DNA of 64,000 nucleotides, taken from NCBI GenBank assembly GCA_017542305.1, contig JAFXXK010000025.1, positions 32,415-96,414 on the forward strand, given 5' to 3'. A program made the translations under genes and the position numbers. Each line of letters opens with the position of its first letter. Position 1 is the first letter of the stretch. This document shows positions 1-9,933 of the stretch, one piece after another. The notes under the pieces are model-generated. The model was given only the letters and a program-made list of their open reading frames with translations. It searched no databases and was not told the origin of the DNA. This stretch comes from a bacterium. Lineage in GTDB: Bacteria > Cyanobacteriota > Vampirovibrionia > Gastranaerophilales > Gastranaerophilaceae.

Positions 1-1
1 T

Positions 2-2560
2 AAAGTAATTCAGAAGATGCAGGATAAACCTATTGTTTGGTTTTACGGAAAATGTACTCCGATTACCCAATTTACTGCAGGCGGATTAATTCAGGATATT
101 ATTTTCAATTTGTATAATCTGCCAAACTTTTGTCTAAATAATGAAAAGTTTACAAAAGACGCAATAAAACTGTTTCGTACCAAGTTTCCGTATCTTACAA
201 ACGAAGAAATAGGGGATTTTTTAAACTTTTTATATCCTTCCAATTTCGGAATGTTTGAAGAAATTTCGGAAAGAAAAACAAAAACCTTTAATATGTTGAA
301 CAAAATTTTTGACAATATTATTATGTATTCCAAATATGTGATAATTGCAGATAATTTTGATTCTGTAGACGGGTTGTCTTATGAATTTTTAAACAGTTAT
401 ATTAAAAAAGATTCTGTGTATAAAGATTTAAAATTATTATTAATTTACTCTAATGACAGACCATCAAAAGGGTATTTCAATTTTGATAATCCGGATATTT
501 ATTATGACATGCGTATTGTACCGCTTGACAGGCATGGTATGGTTGAATTTTTGAATAAAAAAGAAGCTAAGCAACCTGATTTCCCTGCAATAACCGAAGC
601 CGAAAGGGAATTGATTTTCGCACAAAGCAAGGGTAATTGTTCATATATCGAACAGGCATGCGGATTAAGATTAGATAGTCAGATATCAGACACCCCTTTT
701 GATTTGCCGGAATCTTATGAAGATGTTGTTGCAAAAAGAATATGCCTTTTAAGTGCCATAAACCATGATGCATACCTGTTTATTACCGCCGCTGCTTTGC
801 TGGGTGACAAAATCAATCTGAGTCTGATTAAGCAAATTTTTGCATACGATGATGTTACTTTTGACGGAATAATTACTTATCTCAAAAATATGAATTTTAT
901 TGCCCCGTTAAATGAGATTTTCTGTCAGTTCAAAGATTTATTGTTATGGGAAACTATTCTTAGCATAGCTAAAAATGATGAGCAATACGTTGATTTGAAT
1001 ACTCATGTATGTAATTCACTCGCACAGTTCACCCCGAATTCAAATGCAATATTTGCAAGAATTGCCCAGAATATTAAAAATCCGAAACTCGGTCTTGATA
1101 TCTGGACAAGAAGTACAAGACTTGCGGCATACATAGGGGATAAAAGTCTTTATGCAATTTCACAAAAACAATGTATGGCACTTATAAACGAGCTGGATGA
1201 CAATGTTACTTTAAATATCCGTTATAATATTTCCGAAAGATTGGGGAAGCTCCTGACCGATTATAATCCGTCAGAGGCTATGGATTATTTGCCTGATGCT
1301 ATTGCAAATGCCAAAAATCAAGAAGATATTCCGAAAGAAATTGAACTTCTGGGATATATGTCAAAATGTTGTTCCGATACAGGAAATTATTTGGGTAATG
1401 TGGAATGTGTTGACAATGCGTTAGAGGAGATTCCGCCCGAAAAAAAGTTAGAGATAACCCTGATTAAATGTTCTAAATTGAAATCACTTTTAGCCGTCGG
1501 GAATTGCGGTCAGATAGTTAATATGGTTGATAATGATATTGTTCCGGTATTTGAAGAAGTATTATCAAAACCCTATACCAGAAAAGATATTCCGTTTAAT
1601 GTTGTTACCGAAACATATATAAAAACAAAACTTATTTTAGCGGAAGCTTTGGCTATGCAGGGAGATTCCCGTTCTTTTGAAGTTTTAACCAAAATTTTCG
1701 AGATGACGGAAAAGAATAATGTGGAAATTCCTGATTTTATGTATCAGTGTAAACTTACTCTTGCGTTTGCAAATACTATGAAAGGAGATTTTGAAACTTC
1801 TGATAAACTTCTTGAAGAAATAATGAAACTCCACGAGCAGGAAAAAATGAAAGATAAATCCATTGTTAAATGGAACAGTATCAATATAATTAACAATTTT
1901 ATGCGCCATAAATACAAAGATATGCAGGACGATTTATTCCATGTTGTTACTTATGCGAATAACTGCGGCGATAATTTTACTAAAAATATTATGAAATCTC
2001 TGCTCGGAAAAGCGTTTAAAGATACCGATAAGGTTGAAAATGCTACTGATATATATAATGAGCAGATAGCATATTTTTCAAAAGAAAAAATGGCTATAGG
2101 AGCTTTATTAACGTGGTACCTGATTGCTGAAACAAAACTTGATACCGATGCATACGAAGCTTCGGAAATTGCTTCAAAGGCTTTAGAGGTTGCCCAAAGT
2201 CCCAAGATTGATAACCATTTCTTTGAGATTCTTCTGAAGACGGTTCTTGCCAAATCTGCTATTAGTACATCAGATTATACAACTGCAAAAATACATATAA
2301 CAGAAGCTGTTAAGGTTGCAAAGCAGTATGGTATGAATGATCAGTTGTCACGTTTATATTTGTTGTACGGCAAGTATTTCCAGGAGCTTGGACTTGCACA
2401 GTCTGATGAACAGAAAGAATATATTGAAGGTGCCAAAAAGATGTATGAATTTGCTGAAAATCTTGTTAAGCAAACAAAAAATTCACATATTCATATTGAA
2501 CTTGAACAGGCTAAAGGTGTTCTCAAATCCTTTGCTACCGTAAACGGAATTGCATTATAA
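2..2560 (+). CDS. STAND-type ATPase with TPR-like repeats, 5' end outside the window
   Basis: The reading frame is open to the left edge, so this is the 3' part of a longer gene; the internal ATG at 17 has no SD sequence and is unlikely to be the start. The first residues (VWFYGKCTP) resemble the strand that follows the Walker A loop in AAA_16/STAND ATPases fused to cyclases or kinases. Around residues 107-125, VIIADNFDSVDGLSYEFL matches the Walker B region of that family (D-x-x-x-x-D-x-x-S). The P-loop itself must lie upstream of the window. From about residue 400 onward the protein is all-helical with TPR-like spacing, as in large signalling ATPases. Function is unknown; a regulatory scaffold that senses a ligand through its repeats is an inference. 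It ends 5 nt from the convergent mtnA gene. Confidence 0.7.
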   Translation, partial: KVIQKMQDKPIVWFYGKCTPITQFTAGGLIQDIIFNLYNLPNFCLNNEKFTKDAIKLFRTKFPYLTNEEIGDFLNFLYPSNFGMFEEISERKTKTFNMLNKIFDNIIMYSKYVIIADNFDSVDGLSYEFLNSYIKKDSVYKDLKLLLIYSNDRPSKGYFNFDNPDIYYDMRIVPLDRHGMVEFLNKKEAKQPDFPAITEAERELIFAQSKGNCSYIEQACGLRLDSQISDTPFDLPESYEDVVAKRICLLSAINHDAYLFITAAALLGDKINLSLIKQIFAYDDVTFDGIITYLKNMNFIAPLNEIFCQFKDLLLWETILSIAKNDEQYVDLNTHVCNSLAQFTPNSNAIFARIAQNIKNPKLGLDIWTRSTRLAAYIGDKSLYAISQKQCMALINELDDNVTLNIRYNISERLGKLLTDYNPSEAMDYLPDAIANAKNQEDIPKEIELLGYMSKCCSDTGNYLGNVECVDNALEEIPPEKKLEITLIKCSKLKSLLAVGNCGQIVNMVDNDIVPVFEEVLSKPYTRKDIPFNVVTETYIKTKLILAEALAMQGDSRSFEVLTKIFEMTEKNNVEIPDFMYQCKLTLAFANTMKGDFETSDKLLEEIMKLHEQEKMKDKSIVKWNSINIINNFMRHKYKDMQDDLFHVVTYANNCGDNFTKNIMKSLLGKAFKDTDKVENATDIYNEQIAYFSKEKMAIGALLTWYLIAETKLDTDAYEASEIASKALEVAQSPKIDNHFFEILLKTVLAKSAISTSDYTTAKIHITEAVKVAKQYGMNDQLSRLYLLYGKYFQELGLAQSDEQKEYIEGAKKMYEFAENLVKQTKNSHIHIELEQAKGVLKSFATVNGIAL

Positions 2561-2565
2561 ATTTT

Positions 2566-3621
2566 TTATTCAAATGCTTTTTTAATAGATTCGTTATAGT
2601 TTGGTCTTAAAATACCTTTTTCGGTAATAATTCCGGCAATCAGTTCATGCGGAGTTACATCAAATCCCGGATTAATTATATTAACCTCAGGCGCACATAT
2701 TATCTTGCCGTTAATGTGGGTAACTTCCTCTCTGGAACGTTCTTCTATAACGATTTCGTCACCTGTTTTAATGCTTGTATCTATTGTTGATAAAGGTGCT
2801 GCAACATAGAAGGGAACATTGTGATATTTAGCCGCAATAGCAACGGTATAAGTACCTATTTTGTTTGCTGCGTCTCCATTTGCGGCAATTCTGTCAGCAC
2901 CTACAACGACCATATCTATCATACCTTTTTTCATAAAATATGAACACATACCGTCTGTGATTAATGTTGTCGGTATTCCGTCCATAGTAAGTTCTAACGT
3001 TGTAATTCTTGCCCCTTGCTGTCTCGGGCGGGTTTCGTCCGCAAATACTTGAATGGTATTGTCTTTAGCGTAAGCCGAACGAACAACACCCAAAGCCGTT
3101 CCATATCCTACGGTAGCCAATGCTCCTGCGTTACAGTGGGTCAGAATAGTTGCTCCTTTCGGTACAACCTCAGCGCCGTAATCACCTATTTTTTTGTTGA
3201 TTTCTATATCTTCGTTTTCTAATTTTATACCGTTTTGAGTTAATTCTTCAATAATTCCGTCAATATCAGAGGTGGAATTTTTTATAATTTCTTTTTGTTT
3301 TTCAACTGCCCACATCAAGTTTACGGCTGTAGGACGGGAAGTTTTCATATAATCTGCTTTTTCAAGAAGTTTTGCTATAAATTCATCTCTTGAAAGATTT
3401 TCTTTTTTAAGCTCCTGAGCATACAAAACAATTCCGTGTGCTCCTGCAATACCTATTGCCGGGGCTCCTCTGACTATCATATTTCTTATGGCATCAAACA
3501 TTTCCTGTCCGCCCTTAATATCAACATATTTGTATTCGTAAGGGAACAAGGTCTGATCAACCATTCTTGAGTAATTATTAGTCCATTGTATTGTTCTGAT
3601 TTTTGATTCAAAAGTTGTCAT
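2566..3621 (-). CDS. mtnA: S-methyl-5-thioribose-1-phosphate isomerase
   Basis: This cytosolic enzyme converts 5-methylthioribose-1-phosphate to the ribulose form in methionine salvage and belongs to the eIF2B-like fold. The family signatures are clear: RGAPAIGIAGAHG near the N-terminus, the catalytic cysteine in LTHCNAGALATVGYGTA (about residue 163) and the catalytic aspartate in VVGADRIAANGD (about residue 243). I chose the ATG at 3621 because GGAG lies 6 nt before it. An in-frame ATG at 3633 overlaps the upstream stop as TAATG but has poorer SD spacing. It is the second gene after a small membrane protein. No other methionine-salvage genes are visible in the window. Confidence 0.93.
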   Translation of the reverse strand: MTTFESKIRTIQWTNNYSRMVDQTLFPYEYKYVDIKGGQEMFDAIRNMIVRGAPAIGIAGAHGIVLYAQELKKENLSRDEFIAKLLEKADYMKTSRPTAVNLMWAVEKQKEIIKNSTSDIDGIIEELTQNGIKLENEDIEINKKIGDYGAEVVPKGATILTHCNAGALATVGYGTALGVVRSAYAKDNTIQVFADETRPRQQGARITTLELTMDGIPTTLITDGMCSYFMKKGMIDMVVVGADRIAANGDAANKIGTYTVAIAAKYHNVPFYVAAPLSTIDTSIKTGDEIVIEERSREEVTHINGKIICAPEVNIINPGFDVTPHELIAGIITEKGILRPNYNESIKKAFE

Positions 3622-3632
3622 AAAATTCTCCA

Positions 3633-4082
3633 TTATCCTCTGTTACTCATGTTTTTGAAAGTTTCTGCAATGTAATAAATTAAAAATCCCGTAAAGGCAT
3701 TTATGGTTGCTGACAATATCGCCAAAAACAGGGATATTGTAATTATTACAAATAAATTAGAATGTCCGAGAGTCAATGCTATACCGTAATTTGTTGCATA
3801 TTTAAAAAACCGTATCAAAATAACCGTGCAAGGAATATAAATAATCGAAAAAGCCAGATAGGATACAAAGCCGATTATTCCGCCTATCGTAATACTTTCC
3901 GGAACAGATTCAAGGTTTAAAACCCTTAATTTCATCAGAAAAATCATAACGATAACAGAGGCAAGACACATTAAAGTAAAAAACGCAAATCCTCCGATGT
4001 AAGGCAGTAATGCTATAAACCCGCATACTGCACCGATAAAACAACTCAACATTGTTATTACTTTTAATAATGATACGTTCAT
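3633..4082 (-). CDS. Four-helix integral membrane protein of unknown function
   Basis: The 149-residue product has about four hydrophobic segments (near residues 7-30, 33-50, 68-90 and 115-140) with few charged residues between them, so it is an inner-membrane protein. The start at 4082 is preceded by AGGGAG about 6 nt upstream, better than the in-frame ATG at 4121. Its stop codon is 11 nt before the mtnA start, which indicates co-transcription. I do not recognise the family and no catalytic motif is visible. Confidence 0.6.
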   Translation of the reverse strand: MNVSLLKVITMLSCFIGAVCGFIALLPYIGGFAFFTLMCLASVIVMIFLMKLRVLNLESVPESITIGGIIGFVSYLAFSIIYIPCTVILIRFFKYATNYGIALTLGHSNLFVIITISLFLAILSATINAFTGFLIYYIAETFKNMSNRG

Positions 4083-4166
4083 TAAACTCTCCCTTAATTG
4101 GGTACAAAATAATTTTATCACAAACTCTGTAAAAATTTACTATAATTTTATGTTATACTGTAAACT

Positions 4167-4406
4167 ATGATTAGCACAGTCACTCAAAAGCCTTCTAAAT
4201 CAAATGTCAGGTATCAGCATATCAGGTATTCCGGTTATGTTGCACTGGGAAGTATCGGAGCATGCGCATTAACAGGCATGAAATCCGTAAATTTTCCGCA
4301 TAAAATGCGGGTACACAAATATAGTGCCATCTTGACAGCTGTATCTTCGCTTTGGCATTTTGGAGCAATAAAGAGATGGGATAAAGTTTTTAACCGTAAC
4401 AATTAG
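4167..4406 (+). CDS. Small basic protein of unknown function (79 aa)
   Basis: This is a 79-residue basic protein with a mildly hydrophobic central stretch (about residues 22-37) and a second one near residues 53-66. There is no SD sequence. A -10-like TATACT at 4154-4159 ends 7 nt before the ATG, so the mRNA is probably leaderless. The last 4 nt overlap the 3' end of the convergent ferredoxin gene. I do not recognise the family. Confidence 0.5.
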   Translation: MISTVTQKPSKSNVRYQHIRYSGYVALGSIGACALTGMKSVNFPHKMRVHKYSAILTAVSSLWHFGAIKRWDKVFNRNN

Positions 4407-4660
4407 CTTAACTTTGAGTCAATTGCCGAAAGCACTTTTTCAACAGTAGCTTCTTTTATTACCTCATCATCAACTTTGACATAAGGGGCTTTTGAAAATT
4501 CCCAGTCTATTGAGCAAAGCCCTAAACATGGAACTCCCGTAACTTCAACTTTGTCTCCGTACTTTTTAGGAACGGTTTCTATTAATTCCTGTAAATTTGA
4601 TGAGCCCATAACAAAACAAGTTGTTCCCAAGCATACTTTAACACTAATCTTTTTGTCCAT
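4403..4660 (-). CDS. Thioredoxin-like [2Fe-2S] ferredoxin (NuoE-like)
   Basis: The 85-residue protein has the four-cysteine pattern of the thioredoxin-fold [2Fe-2S] ferredoxins related to NuoE/HoxE: VCLGTTC (Cys10, Cys15) and VPCLGLC (Cys45, Cys49). It is therefore likely a small cytosolic electron carrier or a stand-alone subunit of an oxidoreductase or hydrogenase. No redox partner gene adjoins it; gapA is divergent upstream. The start at 4660 is the only plausible ATG, with an AAAGGC-type SD upstream. Confidence 0.85.
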   Translation of the reverse strand: MDKKISVKVCLGTTCFVMGSSNLQELIETVPKKYGDKVEVTGVPCLGLCSIDWEFSKAPYVKVDDEVIKEATVEKVLSAIDSKLS

Positions 4661-4809
4661 ATTTTAGCCTTTCTTTGCCCGATAAAACATATAAAACTTA
4701 TATTTTAATTTTAGCAACAGTTATATTGTGTTGTCAATATCATTATTTGCCAAATTATTATACACATTGGTCTTAATTATTTCTTAATGTTTATTACGGG
4801 GTTAGCCAC

Positions 4810-4838
4810 TTGATTAAGATTTATGTTAATGGTATAAG
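4810..4838 (+). promoter_or_regulatory. Probable sigma-70-type promoter of gapA
   Basis: TTGATT (4810-4815) and TATAAG (4833-4838) are separated by 17 nt. They lie about 45 nt before the gapA start in the 223-nt divergent intergenic region. This is a match by eye. Confidence 0.55.
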
Positions 4839-4877
4839 AAAACATGTATATAAGATTTACAAAATAAGAAGGAGTAA

Positions 4878-5888
<1,011 letters not shown>

Positions 5889-5905
5889 TTTTAACCTATA
5901 AGATT

Positions 5906-5939
5906 AAAAGGCGGTTTCATTTTGAAACCGCCTTTTTTT
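5906..5939 (+). terminator. Bidirectional intrinsic terminator between gapA and the PHP gene
   Basis: A perfect 10-bp stem, GGCGGTTTCA (5910-5919) with TGAAACCGCC (5923-5932), is followed by seven T on the plus strand and preceded by AAAA for the minus strand. It can therefore end both gapA and the convergent PHP gene, whose stop codon lies in the T tract. Confidence 0.92.
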
Positions 5940-6576
5940 ATATTAATTCTTTTCCGTGTAAGTCGGTACCGCCTGTTTTTATCAGGTTATATTTATCCGC
6001 TAATTTTTCTATATGGTGTGCGGTTCTGAATTTTATAATTCCTCTGTGGCGTTTGTACGGATAATAAACTTCCAGACCATCCAAACCATATGACATAAGT
6101 TTTTTTATAAATCTGTTCATGCTTAATGCCCAACAATTTGCGGGGTGGGCAAGAACAGCAATTCCGCCGGCATTATGTATTGCCTGAATAAGTTTTTTTA
6201 TGTTACGTCCCGAAAAAATTCTTATATAATCAGCTTCGGTTTCCTTTTTTGTTTTGGCACAAAAAGACTGTAATTCTTCATTATTAACATCAATACCATA
6301 AGCCAAAAGGTGCATAAATACATATCCGCACCAAACATCAAATTCTATGGCGGGAATTATGATATCGTTTTTCAGAATATCCGTTTCCGTATAGGCTTTC
6401 AGGGTATTATGGTCGCAAATAGCTATTTTTTTGTAACCTTTTTCTTTTGCCTGAGTAATAATATCTTCGGGTTTTGCAAGCCCGTCAGAATAAAATGTAT
6501 GTATATGTAAATTTACTTTTTTATTCTCAAAATCTTCTTTTGTAAACGATTTTAAAATTTCTTTGTAATTAGTCAT
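5938..6576 (-). CDS. PHP-domain metal-dependent phosphoesterase
   Basis: The PHP fold motifs are all present: LHIHTFYSDG (residues 23-32), CDHNT, an AIEF glutamate strand, AHPAN and the C-terminal TGGTDLHG. These coordinate the trinuclear metal site of the PHP family, which includes the nucleoside 3',5'-bisphosphate phosphatases (YciV/RNase AM type) and histidinol phosphatases. The 212-residue length, without polymerase or exonuclease domains, fits a stand-alone phosphoesterase; the substrate is not determinable. I chose the ATG at 6576, since the extra 16 residues from 6624 have no family character, but neither start has a clear SD. Confidence 0.8.
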   Translation of the reverse strand: MTNYKEILKSFTKEDFENKKVNLHIHTFYSDGLAKPEDIITQAKEKGYKKIAICDHNTLKAYTETDILKNDIIIPAIEFDVWCGYVFMHLLAYGIDVNNEELQSFCAKTKKETEADYIRIFSGRNIKKLIQAIHNAGGIAVLAHPANCWALSMNRFIKKLMSYGLDGLEVYYPYKRHRGIIKFRTAHHIEKLADKYNLIKTGGTDLHGKELI

Positions 6577-6668
6577 TGTTTTTTTAACTTTATTTGTAAT
6601 AAAATAACGTTGGAATATTAACATAAAGAAAATTCTGAAACAAGTTAAGGAAAACTACAGGAGCAAAT

Positions 6669-7655
6669 ATGGCAAAGATAAAAGTTGAAAACAGTTTTAT
6701 TTGGGTAATATTAGCCGCAATAAGAATATACAGTACAAATTTTTTGAAATTATGCAGCTATATGCTTTTCCCTGTATTGGGACAGGTTTTGGGATTACTT
6801 CTCGTATTTTGTCTTGCGGGAGTATTTTCTGCGTATTGGCCGGAGCTTGCCGACAAATATGAAATGTTTAACGACATGGCTGTCGTAATGATTTCGGTTG
6901 TTTTGCTTACTATTCCTGGATTACTGATTTTCACAAAAGCGTTTTGGGAATATCTGTTAGTGTATGGTGCAATGAACTCAGTTACGGAATGTTTTTTGAC
7001 AACGGGTAAAATTTATGATTATCCTGCACATAAGGCAACCGTTACAAAAAAAGCATTCAACTTTATAGCTTTATGGATATTGTATTCAATATTTATTTCA
7101 TTGGGACTTATTCCGTTTTTGTGGATTCCTGCGGCAATTTTCTTTGTATATTTCATTCTGATATTTCAGGTATTTTCGTTTGAACAGGGCAATCCTGTTG
7201 ATTATTTCACCAGAAGTTTTGACCTTATCAAAGGAAACCTGATAAGAACACTTTTAATAATGTGTATAATAGTATTTTTCACCCATTTTATATTTGTTCT
7301 CGGGGTATCAGTAATATTTGACGTAACTCATTTAACTCAGTTTTTGGGCTCTTTGTTTGAAAATACAATTATCGAATTTATTCCTATTGATGAGATTAAT
7401 GATTTTATGCTGATGGTTAATCCTTCATTTGATTTGCTTACAGCGGCAAAAATTTCTGCATTTTTTATATATCAGGTTGTCGCATTTGTGGTAATAGGAT
7501 TTACGTTACCGTTGAGAAGTATTACCTGGGCATTGTGGTATAAAGCTTTAAGAGAAAAGGAATTGAAAAAAGAAGCAAAACCCGTAAAAAAGAAAGCTGT
7601 CAAAAGAGTTTCGCAGGAAATAATTGACAGAGCTAACAGAAAGTTTCAGGATTAG
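6669..7655 (+). CDS. Multi-pass membrane protein with basic C-terminal tail
   Basis: The 328-residue protein has about six hydrophobic segments, then a lysine-rich cytosolic tail of about 35 residues (KEAKPVKKKAVKR). AGGAG lies 6 nt before the ATG. It is the first gene of a likely operon with the zinc-ribbon protein and rph, with gaps of 16 and 1 nt. The architecture resembles uncharacterised YciC/DUF-type membrane proteins, but I cannot assign a family or function. Confidence 0.6.
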   Translation: MAKIKVENSFIWVILAAIRIYSTNFLKLCSYMLFPVLGQVLGLLLVFCLAGVFSAYWPELADKYEMFNDMAVVMISVVLLTIPGLLIFTKAFWEYLLVYGAMNSVTECFLTTGKIYDYPAHKATVTKKAFNFIALWILYSIFISLGLIPFLWIPAAIFFVYFILIFQVFSFEQGNPVDYFTRSFDLIKGNLIRTLLIMCIIVFFTHFIFVLGVSVIFDVTHLTQFLGSLFENTIIEFIPIDEINDFMLMVNPSFDLLTAAKISAFFIYQVVAFVVIGFTLPLRSITWALWYKALREKELKKEAKPVKKKAVKRVSQEIIDRANRKFQD

Positions 7656-7671
7656 TTTGGAGTAAATAAAG

Positions 7672-7899
7672 GTGTTTATTTGTAAAAACTGCAAATCAAA
7701 AGATAAATTTGAACTTATGTTTTCTCCGGAATACAAAGGTTCAAGAGTTTTTGAGCAGTCTTATAACAAAAAAAACGAACTTCAGATATCGGTTGACGGA
7801 TATACATTCATTCCGGATTTACAATTCATGAATGAACATGCGGTATGCAAATATTGCGGTCAGATTTATATGTGGGATTATGATTATAAGGAAAATTAA
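7672..7899 (+). CDS. Small zinc-ribbon-like protein, GTG start
   Basis: The 75-residue protein starts at GTG 7672, with GGAG about 9 nt upstream. Two CxxC knuckles, Cys4/Cys7 and Cys59/Cys62, suggest one structural zinc site closing a small beta domain. The stop codon lies 1 nt before the rph start, so the two are translationally linked. A role in RNA or nucleotide metabolism is only suggested by the neighbour. Confidence 0.65.
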   Translation: MFICKNCKSKDKFELMFSPEYKGSRVFEQSYNKKNELQISVDGYTFIPDLQFMNEHAVCKYCGQIYMWDYDYKEN

Positions 7900-7900
7900 A

Positions 7901-8602
7901 ATGAGAAAAGACAGAAAAAATAATGAATTAAGAACAATCAAATTTACAAAAGATTTTACCAAAAATGCGTTGGGCTCGGTATTGGTAGAGTTCGGTGACA
8001 CAAGAGTAATTACTACGGCTTCAGTCGAAACAGGAAAACCGAAATGGATGGATAAAGACGACCCGAGAGGCTGGTTAACGGCAGAATATTCATTACTTCC
8101 GTCATCAACAAATACGAGATGTCAGAGAGAAAGAACTAAGGTTTCCGGCAGAACTCAGGAAATTCAAAGACTTATCGGCAGAAGTCTGAGGGCGTGTGTT
8201 GACTTGGAAAAGATGTCTGATTTAACTATTACTATTGACGCAGATGTTATTCAGGCAGATGGCGGTACAAGAACGGCAAGTATTTGCGGTGGATTTTTAG
8301 CTTTAAAAATTGCGGTTGAAAAACTTTTACAAGACGGAACTTTAAAAGAAAATCCGATTATAGAGCCTGTTGCAGCCGTTTCTGCCGGTATAATTGACGG
8401 TGAAGTCAGATTAGATTTGAATTATGAGGAGGATTCTCATGCTCAGGTTGACAGTAATGTAGTCTTAACAAAGAGCGGTAAAATCATAGAATTTCAAACT
8501 ACAGCTGAAGGTGCGCCTTATGACTACGAACAAATGCTTAAGATTTTTGAAGTTACTAAGGCAGGAATTAACAAAATTATTGAAATCTATAATTTAGTTT
8601 AG
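7901..8602 (+). CDS. rph: Ribonuclease PH
   Basis: This 3'-to-5' phosphorolytic exoribonuclease trims tRNA precursors and forms a hexamer. The conserved block PSSTNTRCQRE...SGRTQEIQRLIGRSLRA contains the phosphate-binding arginines, and DADVIQADGGTRTASICGG is the second signature. The start at 7901 (MRKDRK, 233 aa) matches the family's usual 235-240 residues and has an AAGGAAA SD; the in-frame ATG at 7832 would add foreign residues overlapping the previous gene. It is third in the operon. Confidence 0.95.
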   Translation: MRKDRKNNELRTIKFTKDFTKNALGSVLVEFGDTRVITTASVETGKPKWMDKDDPRGWLTAEYSLLPSSTNTRCQRERTKVSGRTQEIQRLIGRSLRACVDLEKMSDLTITIDADVIQADGGTRTASICGGFLALKIAVEKLLQDGTLKENPIIEPVAAVSAGIIDGEVRLDLNYEEDSHAQVDSNVVLTKSGKIIEFQTTAEGAPYDYEQMLKIFEVTKAGINKIIEIYNLV

Positions 8603-8627
8603 TATAATATGGACGAAAGGAGAATAT

Positions 8628-8882
8628 ATGAAAAAATTATTAGCAGTTTCTGTATTATTTTCTTTGATAATAGGTTCTGTTGCGTATGCTGACAGTCAGT
8701 ATTCAGTACGCAATGAAGACCAAAATAATACACAGTCAAATTATAGCGATAGAATTGATACTAATCGTAGTTTATGGGATCAAACAGTTCGTTCATACGA
8801 AGTAAATTATAATGATTCTATGAGAAGATATTGGGATGCTTATACCGAAGCATACCAAAAACAAAAAAGAATACCACACTAA
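8628..8882 (+). CDS. Small exported protein (84 aa)
   Basis: The N-terminal 21 residues form a classical Sec signal (MKK, hydrophobic core, SVAYAD cleavage region). The mature part of about 63 residues is rich in Asn, Asp, Tyr and Arg and contains no cysteine. AAAGGAG precedes the start. It follows rph by 25 nt and is separated from the next exported-protein gene by a long hairpin. Family not recognised. Confidence 0.7.
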   Translation: MKKLLAVSVLFSLIIGSVAYADSQYSVRNEDQNNTQSNYSDRIDTNRSLWDQTVRSYEVNYNDSMRRYWDAYTEAYQKQKRIPH

Positions 8883-8883
8883 A

Positions 8884-8944
8884 CAGATAATAAGATGAGT
8901 AAGATAGTGAATAAGAAAATCTTATTTACTATCTGTTCATCTGT
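8884..8944 (+). other. Long imperfect stem-loop between two exported-protein genes
   Basis: The core stem of 14 bp (8903-8916 with 8920-8933, one G-T pair, loop AAA) is extended by outer pairing of GATGA with TCATC and ACAGAT with ATCTGT. No T tract follows, so it is not a typical terminator. It could be an RNA processing or stabilising element or a partial attenuator between genes 8628-8882 and 8972-9280. Confidence 0.6.
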
Positions 8945-8971
8945 AAGTTTATTTAATAAGGAGAAAGAAAA

Positions 8972-9280
8972 ATGAAAAAAACATTAGTAGTATTAGTTGC
9001 CGCAATGGTAATGTCTATGGGTGCTGCTCAGGCTGCAACTTCTTCAACACCTATTTCAGATTGGTTGAATAAGGCTACAGCTCCTATTACAAAAGCTGAA
9101 AAAGATACTGCAGATTCAATTGCTGCACAAAAAGCTGAAGCTAAGGCAAGAAAAGAAGCTCAGAAGAAAGCAGCTGCAGAAAGAAAAGCTGCTTACAAAG
9201 CAGAGAAGGCACAACTTAAAAAATCTCTTAATGAGCAAAAATCTTTCTGGAAGAAATTATTCACATGGGATTGGGACTAA
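8972..9280 (+). CDS. Exported Ala/Lys-rich coiled-coil protein (102 aa)
   Basis: A clear Sec signal peptide (residues 1-21, ending AQAA) precedes a mature chain whose centre (about residues 45-90) is almost entirely Ala, Lys, Glu, Arg and Gln, predicted as one long charged helix. The C-terminus WKKLFTWDWD is aromatic and could contact membrane. AAGGAG lies upstream and a strong terminator follows. The function is unknown; a small periplasmic or envelope-associated helical protein is an inference. Confidence 0.7.
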   Translation: MKKTLVVLVAAMVMSMGAAQAATSSTPISDWLNKATAPITKAEKDTADSIAAQKAEAKARKEAQKKAAAERKAAYKAEKAQLKKSLNEQKSFWKKLFTWDWD

Positions 9281-9307
9281 TTCTACCAAAAAATTCATAA
9301 TTTACGG

Positions 9308-9343
9308 AAAAAACCTGCGAATATTATTTCGCAGGTTTTTCAG
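9308..9343 (+). terminator. Bidirectional intrinsic terminator
   Basis: An 11-bp stem, 9311-9321 with 9328-9338, is flanked by AAAAAA on the left and TTTTT on the right. It ends the 8972-9280 gene. On the minus strand the stop and last codons of the convergent 9324-9929 gene lie inside the hairpin. Confidence 0.88.
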
Positions 9344-9929
9344 TTTTAGGTATATCCTTACAGAAAGAAGTATCCATATCAATAAAAAATGCGTCAGAAT
9401 CATTCTTTCTCAAAACTAAAAGAACTAAATCATCTCCGGCAACATTTGGCGGAGCACTGCCGTTTATATCAATTGCAAACAGAGGTAATCTCATTTTTTT
9501 ATCTTTTGCCGCAATTATCATAATATTATTGTTTTTAAGTGATACTGCATCGCTGTATTCGTATATAATTTTATTGAAAAGGAATGCACAATCTGATTTT
9601 GAATCTACTATATAATTAGGAGTACAATCAGTTTCACCGTCTTTATTGTGTCTGCAATATTTGTTTATCGGTAAATTCTGAAGATATGTTTTGTAAAAAG
9701 TCATACAATTTCGGGTATAAAGCTTGCCATTATCGCTGATATAACAACTTACTTTGCCTAATATATCATTTGTGTGCTGCAAATTTTGGGAGTATGTTGC
9801 ATAGACTTGATTTATGTATGTTTCTTTATACTTCTCTTTTACTTTTGCCGTAGTTTGTACGGTACAGAAAGCAACTACTGATATAAAAAGAATAATTAAT
9901 AAAACTAATCTTCTGTTATTTTTGACCAC
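9324..9929 (-). CDS. Single-pass anchored, pilin-like exported protein
   Basis: An N-terminal hydrophobic helix (about residues 8-25) after basic residues anchors the 201-residue protein. The C-terminal half contains AIDINGSAPPNVAGDDL, which resembles the D-x-N-G-x-x-x-P-N-x-x-G-x-D motif of type IV pilin-like proteins. The usual prepilin peptidase motif (G-F-T-L-I-E) is absent, so this is not a standard pilin. Several paired cysteines suggest disulfides outside the cytosol. The start is 4 nt downstream of the ilvB stop, so it is the last gene of that operon. Confidence 0.55.
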   Translation of the reverse strand: MVKNNRRLVLLIILFISVVAFCTVQTTAKVKEKYKETYINQVYATYSQNLQHTNDILGKVSCYISDNGKLYTRNCMTFYKTYLQNLPINKYCRHNKDGETDCTPNYIVDSKSDCAFLFNKIIYEYSDAVSLKNNNIMIIAAKDKKMRLPLFAIDINGSAPPNVAGDDLVLLVLRKNDSDAFFIDMDTSFCKDIPKTEKPAK

Positions 9930-9933
9930 TTTT

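Noticed and set aside
9324..9929. Type IV pilin
   Set aside because: The prepilin peptidase motif is missing; only the C-terminal D-x-N-G-type phrase is pilin-like, so I call it pilin-like.
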